Shown piece by piece: positions 45,721 through 56,880 of a stretch of 64,000 bases of DNA. The stretch is from assembly GCA_015501605.1 (NCBI GenBank), contig JADNRZ010000010.1:558001-622000 (forward strand), in the 5' to 3' direction. A program made the translations under genes and the position numbers. The stretch's first letter is position 1, and each line of letters opens with the position of its first letter. The stretch is from Panaeolus papilionaceus. Its lineage: Eukaryota; Basidiomycota; Agaricomycetes; Agaricales. Below the pieces are notes generated by a model that was not told where the DNA came from, searched no databases, and saw nothing but the letters and a program-made list of their open reading frames with translations.

Positions 45721-48224
45721 CTACCATTCCGACGGCACAAAACTGCTTACAACCTGAAGAGGATAATATATGCGTGGTAAGCGTTAGAACGGAACATAGA
45801 AAAACTGAACTCACCCCAAGATAATAAACAAATAAGCGTTGCATGTGCACCCCTTCTTTACCTCCGTCCATCTTATCCAGCGCCATGTCTCCGAGGGCGT
45901 AGACAAAGAGACCGTAGTGTTTGAGATCACGCTTGGTCTCGCTTGGATCGATGAATTCCCGGGTGTACTCGGCCTTGTACCAAAAGCTGGCATCTTTCGG
46001 TGTATCTTCACTTGCATAGTGTACGATGTGATCGCGAAGGTCGTCGTATAGGTCCGCTGTAAGAGGGACATATATATAATGAAAAACGGAGTTAGCCCGA
46101 GCAGCGCACATGCAAAGTCTGAGGCACTTACATCGCATGTAAAGAGGGAATCTGGTATCACCGCGCCTAGGTTTCGGAGAATATCAGTGGGCAGCCTATA
46201 GGTACAGAAGCTTGAGTACGTACTTGAATAGTTCCGAGTTCATAAACTTCTCAACGGTCTCCAGAGCAGCAGGGTACTGATCTAAGAAGAACAACTTATC
46301 GAACACCTGGACAGCCTTCCCTGGCTTCTTGTCCAGAGGTTCGGTTTGGAGACCTTTATATTCGAACTCGAATGCCTGGTTCCATTTCTCTTTCGCGTAA
46401 GAGAACAGGTAGTCTTTCAGTGCCAAAGCGTCGAGGGTCTTGCCGGCATCAGGATCCTTGGTGCAGATTGATCATAACGCATCAGGAAATCTGAATCAAT
46501 AAGGCATTGAGCGACGCTTACCTTAAGATGCACACGAAGGCCGTTGCAGAGCTGCTTGAACAGCTCCCTCGTGAGCTCCTGCCTTGCGTTCTGCTCCTCA
46601 TAGACAATCTGTTTGTGATGGAAGATGTTAGTCTTGCGATAAGAGTTTCCGATTCGAAGTGAGTACTAACCGTCATGAAATAAATGTAAGTTACGGATAT
46701 CGTAACGCCCTGCTGCGTAGTCTTATGACCATACCAGGACATGACGATACCTGACTGTCGAATAGGGTTAAGAAGAGGGTTGGCATGGGTGAACGTTTGG
46801 TCGATGCGTGTCGTGGTCCACGAATTTGTCGCAGCGTTCTTTAAGACAGATTCGTATATGCCAACGATGTTATCAATTGCCGATGCTGTAAGTTGAATAA
46901 GGGATGTACATAAGTAAATGCTGTCAACACTTCTGATTAAAAAGACGTACCGCGAATGCTGGGCATATTGAGGTTAATTCCCCTACAGGGAGGGTGAGTG
47001 ACTGGTAAGATATGGCACCCAGAGGGTGCCGAGGTGTAAAAACATACTTGAAAACTTGCTTGTCGATGTAGTTCTTTAAATCCTCAACTTTCAAGTCGGG
47101 GATGTAGCACACGTTTGAGTTGCAGCCTAACATGGCTCCAGTGACATCGAGGGCGCGTAATGATGTTGGGGGATTATTGGCATACTTGTATCCGAACTCG
47201 GCCTCAAATCGCTGTCGAGTGTACACGTCCAACGCCTCTTTAAGCATCTCTTGGAATGTTGGAATTGTTGGAATCGTCGGAATCTATAGCGTACACAGCC
47301 ACCGTAGCTTGAGCTCGATGCTAATATGTGAGGATAGATGGACCACTTACACCTATTTGCGCCGCAGCGGACCTATATGCCTCGGCCTGGATTAAATCGC
47401 GAGTCTTCTTGCTAGATGTGGTTACAGGGTAGTAGACCTCGATTGTGAATATGTCAGGATCGATAAGCAATCGGTGCGTTGCAGCGAGGAGACACTCACC
47501 CCAACAAAGTAAATGACACATAGATTGGCGGTCGATCCATCCTCGAGAAGCGATCCGTTGCAGTATACCAAGACTGAATCGCACTGGTAGGATTCCTTGT
47601 CCTCGATCTGGGCGTCATACGACCTTGTGTATTCTCTGACCTTCCAGTGCTTCTGTGTATCCTTCTCCAAGAAGTTACAAGCGATATTGCTGAAGTCGGA
47701 TTTGGCGACCTCTGAAAAATTTGGATGAGCTATCAGATTTTGAAATAGTAGGAAAGTTGAAGCGCACCTGCCATCCACGAAGGCAACTGAAGGGCACTGT
47801 GTATTTATCAGATAAGTGGGAAGAGAATCAGAAAACGCCACAGAAACTCACTCGAAAACGCTTTTCTTAAGATAGTCGGCAATTTGAGAGCCCAAGGGAG
47901 GTATGATACTACACAGATTGTGAGCGGGTTGGTTTGTTCCCAAAGACGCTGGCGGCCAGATGTTGTTGCCGAGATCATTAAACTCGTATGAGTAAACGGC
48001 TTTGAAGTGCGCCATAGCGAGCTTCTTCAGAATAACTTCGAGTGCTGTATCGTTTGGAACGATTTCTTTGTAGTCCTGAGGAATTAACATGAGAGCGTGG
48101 TCAAGAGATAGATTGTCGTGTCTCTCACCTTCTTCAACAAATCTCGGGCGTTGGTGAGCAGCTGAGCCCTCAAATCATCTTGAACTTGTGATAAGGACTT
48201 CTTGGTTTTGTCGTCTGAAGGCAT
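45721..48224 (-). CDS. Three-unit A-B repeat protein, unrecognised family (gene 1)
   Basis: Starts at 48224 (MPSDDKTKKSLSQVQDDLRA) and ends FVYYLG|VVSSFVPSEW at 45721; about 600-650 residues. I read three units. Each A half has a helix with a FExxFGYxY-like core (AHFKAVYSYEF; TRQRFEAEFGYKY; AKEKWNQAFEFEY). Each B half begins at a short exon of 29-36 nt (47768-47796, 46951-46982, 46132-46166; unit 1 encodes LPSWMA). It then runs through W...(R/E)xTxxY-type and FVYxNG/FVYALG-type segments (HWKVREYTRSY, VLVYCNGS; SWTTTRIDQTF; FWYKAEYTREF, LFVYALGD) to a strand ending VIYFVG, YIYFMT or FVYYLG. An intron follows that last segment in every unit. No signal peptide, helices or known catalytic motif. 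It faces a related gene at 50594-53037. Confidence 0.75.
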
Positions 48225-50593
48225 ATTATTTGAGTGGTGGGTCTAGAGACTTTGAAAATTTTGGGTTGTAGCTTACTCTTGGTGATCAAAATGTTCCGTC
48301 ATTTAAGTAGATTTGAGAATGGCAGTTCTGTAAAGGGAGGCAGGGATGTTCCGCATATTTTTCGGTCGGATTCGAGAACACAAGTCTGGTGCAAGCCTGT
48401 CAATGGCAATCCTGAATGAATCACGCTCTGCATCCAGGGCGATGATTCGCTATTGAATTGAAAAGGTGATAGTTATCAGGGGAATAAGTGCGAATAGAAG
48501 AGGCGATGAAGAATCGAAGAGGAGCCAGAGGACACATCCTGTTGGATAGAGCGCTCTCCATCCCAATCCGTCTAGGCATAGTCTGGAAGCTGTTTAATAT
48601 ATTCAGTTTCGATGCATAATGGGAGATAATGGGGGGTAACAAGAGCGATTGAGGTCGTGTCAGTGTAGTAATGAATTCTTGATTCACGAGATCTAACCAG
48701 ATAGTTAGGTAGGTAGGAATGGGAGAGGGAGAAGGGAACAGTAACAATGATTGGAGCTGTCCCTTCCCTGGGCGAGAGACGAGAAGCGAGGACGGCTGAA
48801 CCCCCCTCGCTTACCGCTCTCTCCCCACCTAACAAATCTGGTTGGGTCGTGAATGGTAGACAGGGAGTGGGCGGGTGAAAAGAAAATTAACAAATATGAA
48901 TTAAATGAATAAGACTATGACGAGCGACGAGCGACGAGAAAATTACTAGCGATGAGAGAGAGTATAGAATAGGAGGTGAAGCTTGCCCAGTCAAAAACGG
49001 TTCCGCAAAATTCTGCATGATCTGGATTTCTCTGCACATGTCTGCTTCCATATATCTGAGGAATCCGCAAAATATGCGAAATTCTGCATTTCCACGACGT
49101 TCGAAAATTGAAAATCAAAATCAAAATATTTGTAAGCTTGAATATCGTCAAAGACAAGTTGCCTTTCCCTGCGGCTAGTTACAAACATTCGACCTCAACT
49201 CCCCCTAGACATGCCCTCGTTCTCTCATACGGGACCTGCCGCCAATTTCAAAGTCAGTTGGAGACGGGCTTTTGTTAGATCTCGATGCATTCTCGACGCC
49301 CTTAACCAACTCTTTCGCCTTCCACCACATCCTCCCCTTTCTCTCCCCCCTTTCTCTCCCCCCTTTCTCTCCCCCTTTCTCTCCCCCCTTTCTCCATCCA
49401 CTTTCTCTCCCCACTTCCTAACACTCTCTCTGCACTCTGGTAACTCCTTGGCCGTTCTACGATGTGCATACCCGACAGTTTGAAGCAGTTTGACTGTATG
49501 CATTTCCATACAGCTATAAAGTATTTTATATACCCCCTAACATTCGTATAGTTACAATCCCATCACAGGTAAGTATACATATTCTCATTCCTTGTGTATA
49601 AACGCGCATACACTCACACATTGATCTCGAAAGCAGGTGTGAACCCCGTTTTTTATTCTTGGTATGTGACTATATCATCACAGGTCTCGTCAAATGACTG
49701 AACCATGTCCCTGCTCTAGAATAACCCTCTTTTGATTGACTCCCTAGGATAGGCTAGTGTTGAGGTTCGATGTTGTACGCTCCGGGGTGTATTTTAGATG
49801 TAAAAATAATCAGAATTTCATTATTTTTATCGGCGTCAGACAAGCACAGAGTTGTGCAGAATTCATGCAAATTCTGCACTATTCCGATCCAAATATGATT
49901 AAACGCTCTCCAGACAGGTGCAGAAGCAAAGAAATTTCTGCACAAAATCTGCGCTGGTCCGGAATTTTCTGAGATCCAGAAAAAAGTCAGACCAACGCAG
50001 ACCAGTGCCGCAGGTTGCATCTTTTCGTCAGATTACCGCGGATTCCTGCGGAACCGATTTCCACTGGGGGTGAAGGATAGAACTGTCTAAGGAAACTCCT
50101 GAACTTCGTCCAGGTTCTTCCATACTGCCAAAACTCACATCCAGACCTGAGAATCAGCTGCAGATGACTTTATGAGCGGTCTAGGATCTCTAAAGTCATC
50201 AAGTCAAGCCAAGTCTGGCTGCCCAATGGTAGCGTTTGGGTGCTTTTCAGGGTTTGCATTTCTTCGAACTCTTGAAGAGAGGTCGAGAGCCAAGCCCTCC
50301 TCATCCACCCCGTTTATGTTTATGTTGGCCAATTCTTTTAAAGTACCCTATGGTCAAATCGCAAACTCGAGGGGCTGGGTTAACCGAGACTACCATCGAC
50401 TAACCCTGGATACATGTATGCATTCAACTGGTAAGGATCCAAAGGACATCTCATGGAATCGGAACATCGAATGTATTGTTGAACCCATCGACTCTTTCGG
50501 ACAGGGGCAGCTTCTTTCGTATTATAATATTTGCCTTTGAACCGTACTTCGAGAGCTCATTCCAATTTCCCTTACCCCAGAACCGCAACAATC
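48225..50593. other. 2.4-kb spacer between two divergent repeat-protein genes
   Basis: A shared upstream region of two head-to-head genes. It contains a pyrimidine minisatellite (49330-49425). TCCGCA/CTGCA-rich patches at about 48995-49090 and 49840-50060 begin or end with related words in opposite orientation (ACGGTTCCGCA and TGCGGAACCGAT), so an old element with inverted ends is possible. No further gene supported. Confidence 0.45.
49330..49425. repeat. Pyrimidine minisatellite CTTTCTCTCCCCC
   Basis: Five to seven tandem copies of a 13-14 nt unit CTTTCTCTCCCC(CC), strictly pyrimidine on the plus strand, followed by looser copies. Polypurine/polypyrimidine tracts of this kind can form triplex DNA; none is shown here. 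Confidence 0.8.
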
Positions 50594-53037
50594 ATGTCAA
50601 GACTTCTGTCGTTCTTCTCGTCCAAACCAGCACCCCACAAGCAGAGGACGCACGCTGAAGTCTTCGATGAACTTATCTCTAGTCTTTGTGAACAGGGAAA
50701 TCATGACCTACACAAGGTAAATGGCTTCCCGAGCGTCGGCGGTGTCAAATTTAATGCTCTCAATTATAGCCACTTGCACTAGGATCTCAGAATTTGCTCG
50801 ATGATCTCAAGGAAATTTACCACCAGCTCGCTTTGCAATGCTTCGAGTCCACCTTTGGCTACCCCTATTCGAAGGAATCTTCCACTCCCCTCGATGTCGC
50901 TCCCAACACCAAGCTCGTGGCAGTCTTCGACGAATTCCATCAGCTAAAGAATTCGCATCAGATCCGGCATTCAAGGGAATCCTTCGATGAGGCCGAAGAC
51001 ATGAGTGCAACAACCAAGGACCATGAAGACGTTGCTCATGAGCCTGAACCGGAACTACGCTCCTTGCTGGTTACGGACACGCACAAAAGTGAGTTTCATT
51101 GCTTGGGTCAGGGCTTTACCTTTGCTGATTTCCTTTTCTTACAGCGTTAACGAAGGCTATCAGCGATTTGCAGAAGCATCTTTCCAATCTCCCGTCTTGG
51201 TCCATTGGTAAATGGCTTCATCCTTTTTCCCCCCGAAACTCCATCTTTAACCTGTTGACCCAGATAAAGCCAAAATGGCCCTTATGCACGAAGTAGAGGA
51301 GGCCACCAAGCTGCCTGCTTCCAATAACGGTTGGAACCAGAGATCCTTGTCGAATACCTACGACGTCCCTGACAAGAAGTACGACGACTCACTTCGCGAA
51401 AACGTGCTACTTATGTGCGTTCACGGGGCTATTACTGATGGAAAAGTAACGGCTGAGCTCGTTGCCTTTTATTGTATTGGGGTGAGTCATGATTCTGGAC
51501 TCTTTAGACTCATTTTTAAAAGCAATATGGTGTTTGAATATTCGAAGGTCTATTACCATACTTTTCCCGCTCCAAAGCTCGCGAAACAGGCGATTTGGAC
51601 TTTCTTGTGCGATGGAGCGAACAAGTTGCTTGATGATGTACGTAGCCTGTTGAGAGCTCTTCCTCGTTCTCACCTTCTTCGTATAGCCGGTCCCAATTTC
51701 CACTCCGCCTACCTCAGGTGAATTAAAGATTATTCTCAAAGTCTTTGGCGCTCGTATTTTTTCCAAAGATTTCGGTATCAAGCTGGACTCAGTACCAGAG
51801 GACTCTGTCGAGTTCCTTGGACGCGCCTCAACGCTCCTAGTCTTCGAAGACGGCGATTTTTCGGGGCTCGATAAACGACTCGATGACTCTGTCTTAGGGT
51901 ATGTCTTACCGCCATGTATTTGTGTTTAAAAACGGCTAAGTCAATCCCATAGCCCATTACAGCTCCCGAAGTGGACTACAGGTATGTATTCAATGGACTG
52001 CATCGTTGGCGCTTGTCTAACTCACGCGCTTCATGATAGCACCCGACGATATTAAAACCCAAGCGCGTTACCTTCTCAATGACACCATTCACAATCACGG
52101 TGATTGGGTTTCAGTTAAATTCGAGCGCACGTATCTCCCGAGCAAACCGTCTGAACCAAGTGTTATGGTCCGTGCCAACTTCGTGTACTGCAATGTCGTA
52201 TCGCCTCGCTTCCCTGACGTATCTTTCCGATGCGTCTACATTGTTGGATTGTTTTACAAGGTCGCCGGCGCTAAAGACACTGTCACCAGCGACTTCATTA
52301 AAGCTGTCTACTCGACGGCAAGGAGCCTGGTCCCAGAGGTATGTCAATAACCGTATTCACCATCTCTTTTTCGAGTCAATTCTCATGATCAACATATACT
52401 TTTAGTCCCAAATTTCGGTCCCTGATGCACCAACGAAAGACGACCTCGACGAGCTTCTTTTCTCCGCTAGGGACGCTCAGTTTGAGAAGAAATTTGGATT
52501 TAAAATCGATGGTGAAAACACCAAACCCCCTAGCGCAGTCCCGGGGGCCTTGTTTACGGCAAAGGGAGCCTTCGAGACAGATCCGAGCAAGGATGCCGCT
52601 TTGCTCGTTGACGCCCATATACTCAAGTATGCCCTTATCTGCTTTTCATGAGTTCGCTCTCTCACACATGTTGCGTATGCAGGGTGTTTAACCTCCCATC
52701 GTGGATCAACGAGACAGCCCTCAAGAAGTCTCTTCGCGAGGATTTGATTTCCAAGATCCAACATGCACTCGAGCAAGATCCTGTTGCGATTGGGCCAAAC
52801 CAGTGGACAGTAACCGAGCTGGATCGTACCTACGCCTACGCCGCCGAGAACGAGCCCCTGTTGTGCGGGAAGTTGATTTTTGTGTACTGTAACGGGTCGA
52901 TGACGGAGGCGAACCAGCAAATGACTTTGAAGAAAACCTTTGTTTACTTCTCAGGAGTAAGTTTTTTTGTCATTCGAAAACTTCTGAGTTTAACTGTCTT
53001 TCAGGTCTACTACAACCAACAGCAGCTTGACTGGTAG
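50594..53037 (+). CDS. Three-unit A-B repeat protein, unrecognised family (gene 2)
   Basis: Starts MSRLLSFFSSKPAPHKQRTH at 50594 and ends FVYFSG|VYYNQQQLDW at 53037. It shows the same three-unit plan as the gene at 45721-48224. A cores: LALQCFESTFGYPY, RIFSKDFGIKL and DAQFEKKFGFKI. B parts: LPSWSIDKAKM...GWNQRSLSNTYD...LVAFYCIG|VYY; DWVSVKFERTY...ANFVYCN...CVYIVGLFY; and VFNLPSWINET...QWTVTELDRTY...LIFVYCNGS...FVYFSG|VYY. Introns fall before the LPSW segment in units 1 and 3 and directly after the xG of units 1 and 3 (51482-51547 for unit 1); unit 2 has lost the latter. Unit 1 has an acidic insert between A and B. Both proteins end in a short tail closing with W. No signal peptide or known domain recognised. 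Confidence 0.78.
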
Positions 53038-53224
53038 AGAGTGTAATCGTAAATGGGACGGTCGATACTCTGTTTATAGTGAATAATTATGCACCATGCT
53101 TTTTCCTGAACAGCAATTTCAGCGTCTCTTGACCTGTGCCCAACGTTTTAGGAAGGTAATTGCAAATTTATCGAGTCACCGTCTTTGTGAAGATATAAGT
53201 CATGCATAGGTAAGTTGGGAGGAA

Positions 53225-53655
53225 TGGGGAGGGCTCTCGAACCAAACTCTTACGGTGGGTCTAAAACGGCAGAGGCAGACTCACTGAGCCTACAAGTTGC
53301 AACACTTCTGTTCTATTCAATTTAAACACCTGCTTACATTACATTGGATTCCTCATCGAATGTGACTTATCGAATCTCCAACGTGCAAAGTTAATCGAGA
53401 TTGGTAGGAGTTCAGATTCTCGTCCATACCATGAGGAATAAAATTGAATATAATATGGATTAATAGGAGGATGTTTTCTCATAGTTGCTCGTAGATCAGA
53501 AGGAGTCCACGGCTTAGCATGAAGCCTGGTAAGTCAGCGTCTTTTTACACCGAGATGGCCTAGAGGCTGGCTGAAGGCACCCTCCAATGATCACGATAAA
53601 TGCACCAGCGCTCGCCAAAGGCCTACAAACGGCCACTTCTTTCTATCTTCTCAGG
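53225..53655. repeat. ~0.45-kb dispersed duplication, copy 1
   Basis: Shares ordered blocks with 56881-57370 in the same orientation: GGTGGGTC, GTTGCAACAC-TC-GTTCTATTCAATT, TTAATCGAGAT-GGTA, ATGGATTAATA, CGAGATGGCC-AGAGGCTGG, AATGATCACG-TAAATGC and CTTCGCCAA-like words. Similarity is by eye about two thirds or more. The element type is unknown. The surroundings (53038-53224 and 53656-54113) show no gene. Confidence 0.65.
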
Positions 53656-54113
53656 GATAGCGTGTACCAAATATAGTGCTTACTGCACCGTTAACTGTAA
53701 TGGTGTGTTTTATGTGAAAGAAAGGATGAATTCATGTACGCCTTGTGTAGAGTTCGAGGCTATCAGACATTACTTAGTCGTCACATCTATGTACTTATTT
53801 CGCTCACACACTGGGGACGAGCTTGGGCTGAGAACAAGGCGCGGTAATCTGGTGTGCATTGCGAGTGGATTGTAGAGTGTATGTGTGAATGAAGGTCGAC
53901 GAAAGAGAATGGGGAGGTGGTCTCAACGAATATACTGTTTTCGTAGTGAGCATGTGTGCAACACGTTGACACAACATGGGGGTGCCACTGAAGAGTCGCG
54001 ATTGCAAGCCTGCTTCGGCATGCAGCCTACTGTAGTTATTGATGAAAAAGTATCGATACACAAGCTTTTATTCCTTTTCACCATAGCCATTCCACGAACT
54101 GCCCCTCACGTCA

Positions 54114-55694
54114 ATGTTCAGCCTTCCACACATGCGTCCTTTCTGGGAAGCTGGATACAGGCCTAGGTCGCAACATGCTCAACAACACAATGATTCCAAC
54201 CGCACCCTTGAATCCGACCCCGACATGCAGACAGTTGGAGAGAGCTCTCAAAAACGAGATCCCCGATTATCAACAGATGATGAACAGGCGAACTGGAAAG
54301 CCGAGAAGAGGCACATGGCGAGGGAGATAGAAGATCTCACAAAGGAGAGGGCCCAGCTTTTGAGCGACAACGAGCAACTGAAGCAGCAGTTTGCCAGATC
54401 GCAGGAGAAGTTGGTCTTCGCTGATCAAACACTGGCCGGGGACAAACAGATCATCGAAGCGCTGAATATTCAAGTAACGTCCTTGAAGGAAGCGTATATA
54501 CGGGAAGCTGATGAGAGGAACGGTCGCCTAGAGCAACTCAGGAGGACTGAGGAACAGATGAGAGTTCTTGAGCAGCATTGCAGGGAGTTACAGGAGAAGA
54601 ATCAGCGGTTGGGGGCAGAGCCGAGGACACTGAAGGAGAACACGAGTGAAGGGGAAGAGAGGGAAGGCCAGCTGCAAGCATTGTTGGGTGTCCGTACCAA
54701 CGAGTTGAAGGATGCCAAAACCTTCCTGACGATGGAAGACAAGTTTTCTGCAGCCGATGTACTCAAGATGGTAGAGGCGCTGAATGCAGAAATCTTTCAG
54801 GCTTCCGCTTATTTGGCAGGGCTGGTGAAGGACGTGCCAAAGAAGCAGATGAAACGAGTTAAATGGCCACAATGCATATCCCAGGAGGCATACAAAACGA
54901 TCCAGAAGAGAGTTGGACCTGCGTTGATGGACTTCATCGAAGAGAAGGGGCCAGATAACCGACGTGACCCACTCGCACTGCAGTTGGCTTTTCAGGCGAT
55001 TCTCGTGTGGTGGGCTACATATATGGTCAACAATTTCGCTGACGGACCAGTTGGGAGCGAGATCGGCCTTCTTTATAAATACATCAGAGAAACGGGTATG
55101 TCATTTGTTCTTCGTATAACCTACATACCTTCTAAACGTTCCTGTGTAGAGCCGCAAGCTGTGTCTGCGAGATGGCGAGCGATCACATCAGAAAAAATGG
55201 GAAAGCTCATGATGCCAACGTTTACAAACTTCATCACATACGCTATCGGAGGGATTTTGAAGATGGGTGGTGCTACATTCCCCCAAGGAGGGAGAAATGC
55301 CCTGGCGGTCCAGGAATCGATATTGCAAATTGAGAAGGCCTGGAAGCAGATCAAAGCCACCGGAAAGGAGGGGATTATTAGTTGCGAAATCGACCTCGTG
55401 TACAGTGATCCAGGGAGCCCTTTCAACCCCGCCACTATGGAGGACTCGTATCAGGACGTAGGCATGTATTCTCCCTCGGATATGGTGGATGTTACCGTTC
55501 TTTGTCCTGTGGCCGTCGGTTTGAAGAGGTCATGGGCTAAACGGTCTGATGGGGGTCAATTCTCGCTTCAACATGAAATACTCTTGAAGCCCAAGGTCGT
55601 TCTTTCTTCCGTGTTTAATCACATAGGAGATTTCAGCGTCGTTATGGACGACACCATGCACCATATGCTGCGCGAACTTCAGGATGGTAGATAA
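54114..55694 (+). CDS. Coiled-coil protein of an agaricomycete orphan family (526 or 508 aa)
   Basis: One open frame from 54114. Residues ~50-215 are a strong coiled coil (KAEKRHMAREIEDLTKERAQ and following heptads). The C-terminal half starts at FSAADVLKMVEALNAEIFQA-SAYLAGLV, a signature I know from many uncharacterised agaricomycete proteins, and includes ALQLAFQAILVWWATYMVN, SARWRAITSEKMG and a C-terminal beta-rich part. A good intron (GTATGT...TAG, 55096-55149) is exactly 54 nt and free of stops. Splicing changes RETG-MSF... to RETEPQAVSARWR, which matches the family better, so the spliced 508-aa form is probably the real one. No catalytic motif. Confidence 0.75.
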   Translation: MFSLPHMRPFWEAGYRPRSQHAQQHNDSNRTLESDPDMQTVGESSQKRDPRLSTDDEQANWKAEKRHMAREIEDLTKERAQLLSDNEQLKQQFARSQEKLVFADQTLAGDKQIIEALNIQVTSLKEAYIREADERNGRLEQLRRTEEQMRVLEQHCRELQEKNQRLGAEPRTLKENTSEGEEREGQLQALLGVRTNELKDAKTFLTMEDKFSAADVLKMVEALNAEIFQASAYLAGLVKDVPKKQMKRVKWPQCISQEAYKTIQKRVGPALMDFIEEKGPDNRRDPLALQLAFQAILVWWATYMVNNFADGPVGSEIGLLYKYIRETGMSFVLRITYIPSKRSCVEPQAVSARWRAITSEKMGKLMMPTFTNFITYAIGGILKMGGATFPQGGRNALAVQESILQIEKAWKQIKATGKEGIISCEIDLVYSDPGSPFNPATMEDSYQDVGMYSPSDMVDVTVLCPVAVGLKRSWAKRSDGGQFSLQHEILLKPKVVLSSVFNHIGDFSVVMDDTMHHMLRELQDGR

Positions 55695-56029
55695 AACATT
55701 ATCTGCATAAAATAATCTTAGTACCGTCCATATTTATGAGAATGTATCAGTAGCTACCTATTAAACCACAAAACCGACTTTGCTTTCGACTTCTACATTC
55801 ACTGTATGCTTAAACCATGATGGTTTGGTGTTTGAAAAAGTCGCAGTCAAGCTTGTGTTACTCTGTGTGAGTCAGTGTGACAACCTATCCGTATCCGTTG
55901 GACTGAACTCTCATCTTCCTCAAAGGCTTGCAACAATACCGAATAATAAATTATTCCATATTATCTGATGAACAGGCTGCATTTTTCTTCTGCGGCTCTG
56001 CCTCGCTTTTTGAGAAAAACTTCGACGGC
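55695..56029. other. Intergenic region, nothing supported
   Basis: 3' flank of the coiled-coil gene, AT-rich, with no coding signal other than the start of the ABC relic downstream. Confidence 0.4.
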
Positions 56030-56700
56030 TTCTCATTGTCAAATTGTTCATATTCCAGCAACATATCTTCGCGTTTGGTGCCGTGTCTGGCATAAAGGCC
56101 CCTCTAATTCCCGACGTTTCATGGCCAGTCAATGAAGTAGAAGCCTGGACCGTTGTATCTGTCGCTGGACCTTCAGGGAAAAGTGCAGTTTCTAAATTTT
56201 TAAGAGTGAGTTGTTATGGTTGTTATATTCCAAACAGCTATTGAGGGGGATAACAGTGAAGCCATTGTTAGGTCATACAATCATTTCACCCCAACTCTAG
56301 AGTCCCAAGCAAAGTGGGCAGAGTCTGGAGGGCTTTACCCATTTTTCTCTACCTCAGGAGGCGATCCGTACACCCGTGTAGCTCATATCATTCCGTCAAC
56401 GCTCAAGTCGGGAATCTGGAGAATTCTTTGATTACACAACGCGTTATGGAGCAATGTGGGGGGTGGAAGATCGTGGTACAATAAGAGACTCCCTGCCACA
56501 CCTAGAACATGCTCAACAACCACTCTCTCATGCCTTAGTGGACCGAATGAACCTAAAATCCTTACTAAACTTCCAATGATCAACCACATAGATCGCGGAG
56601 TGTCGAAGCAATTTCTGGATCAGCCAGAACTATTGTTGTTAGACGAGCCTCTCAATCAATATTATGTTTTATTCACGCTGTTCATTCGATATATTGACAC
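56030..56700 (+). pseudogene. Relic of a soluble ABC-ATPase (YDR061W-like)
   Basis: In successive frames I read PLIPDVSWPVNEVEAWTVVS then VAGPSGKSAVSKFL (a Walker A region, with the usual GxxGSGKS altered). Next come GLYPFFSTSGGDPYTRVAHI, FFDYTTRYGAMW...RDSLPHLE, LVDRMNLKSLLNF, and after a frame change QFLDQPELLLLDEPLNQ (Walker B). The ABC signature expected just before Walker B is lost. Stops and shifts separate the pieces. The order fits an ABC ATPase of the YDR061W type as seen in fungi. Confidence 0.65.
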
Positions 56701-56880
56701 CTTGGTGCCATTCAGCCAGCTTGACCCACCACCGCGTCCCGAAAGTCTTGTGTGCACCTCTATGGTGCGGCCGTGGTCAAGATATTCTGGTTTCACAGTC
56801 GTTCCATTTGTGTAAATAAATGTGCACCATTATTCGTTATGAACACCAATTTCATCATATCTTGCTCAATCAACAAAAAC

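Noticed and set aside
49211..49509. Overlapping frames across the pyrimidine tract (PPLSLPPFSPPF-type and its antisense)
   Set aside because: Products are translations of a simple repeat, not genes.
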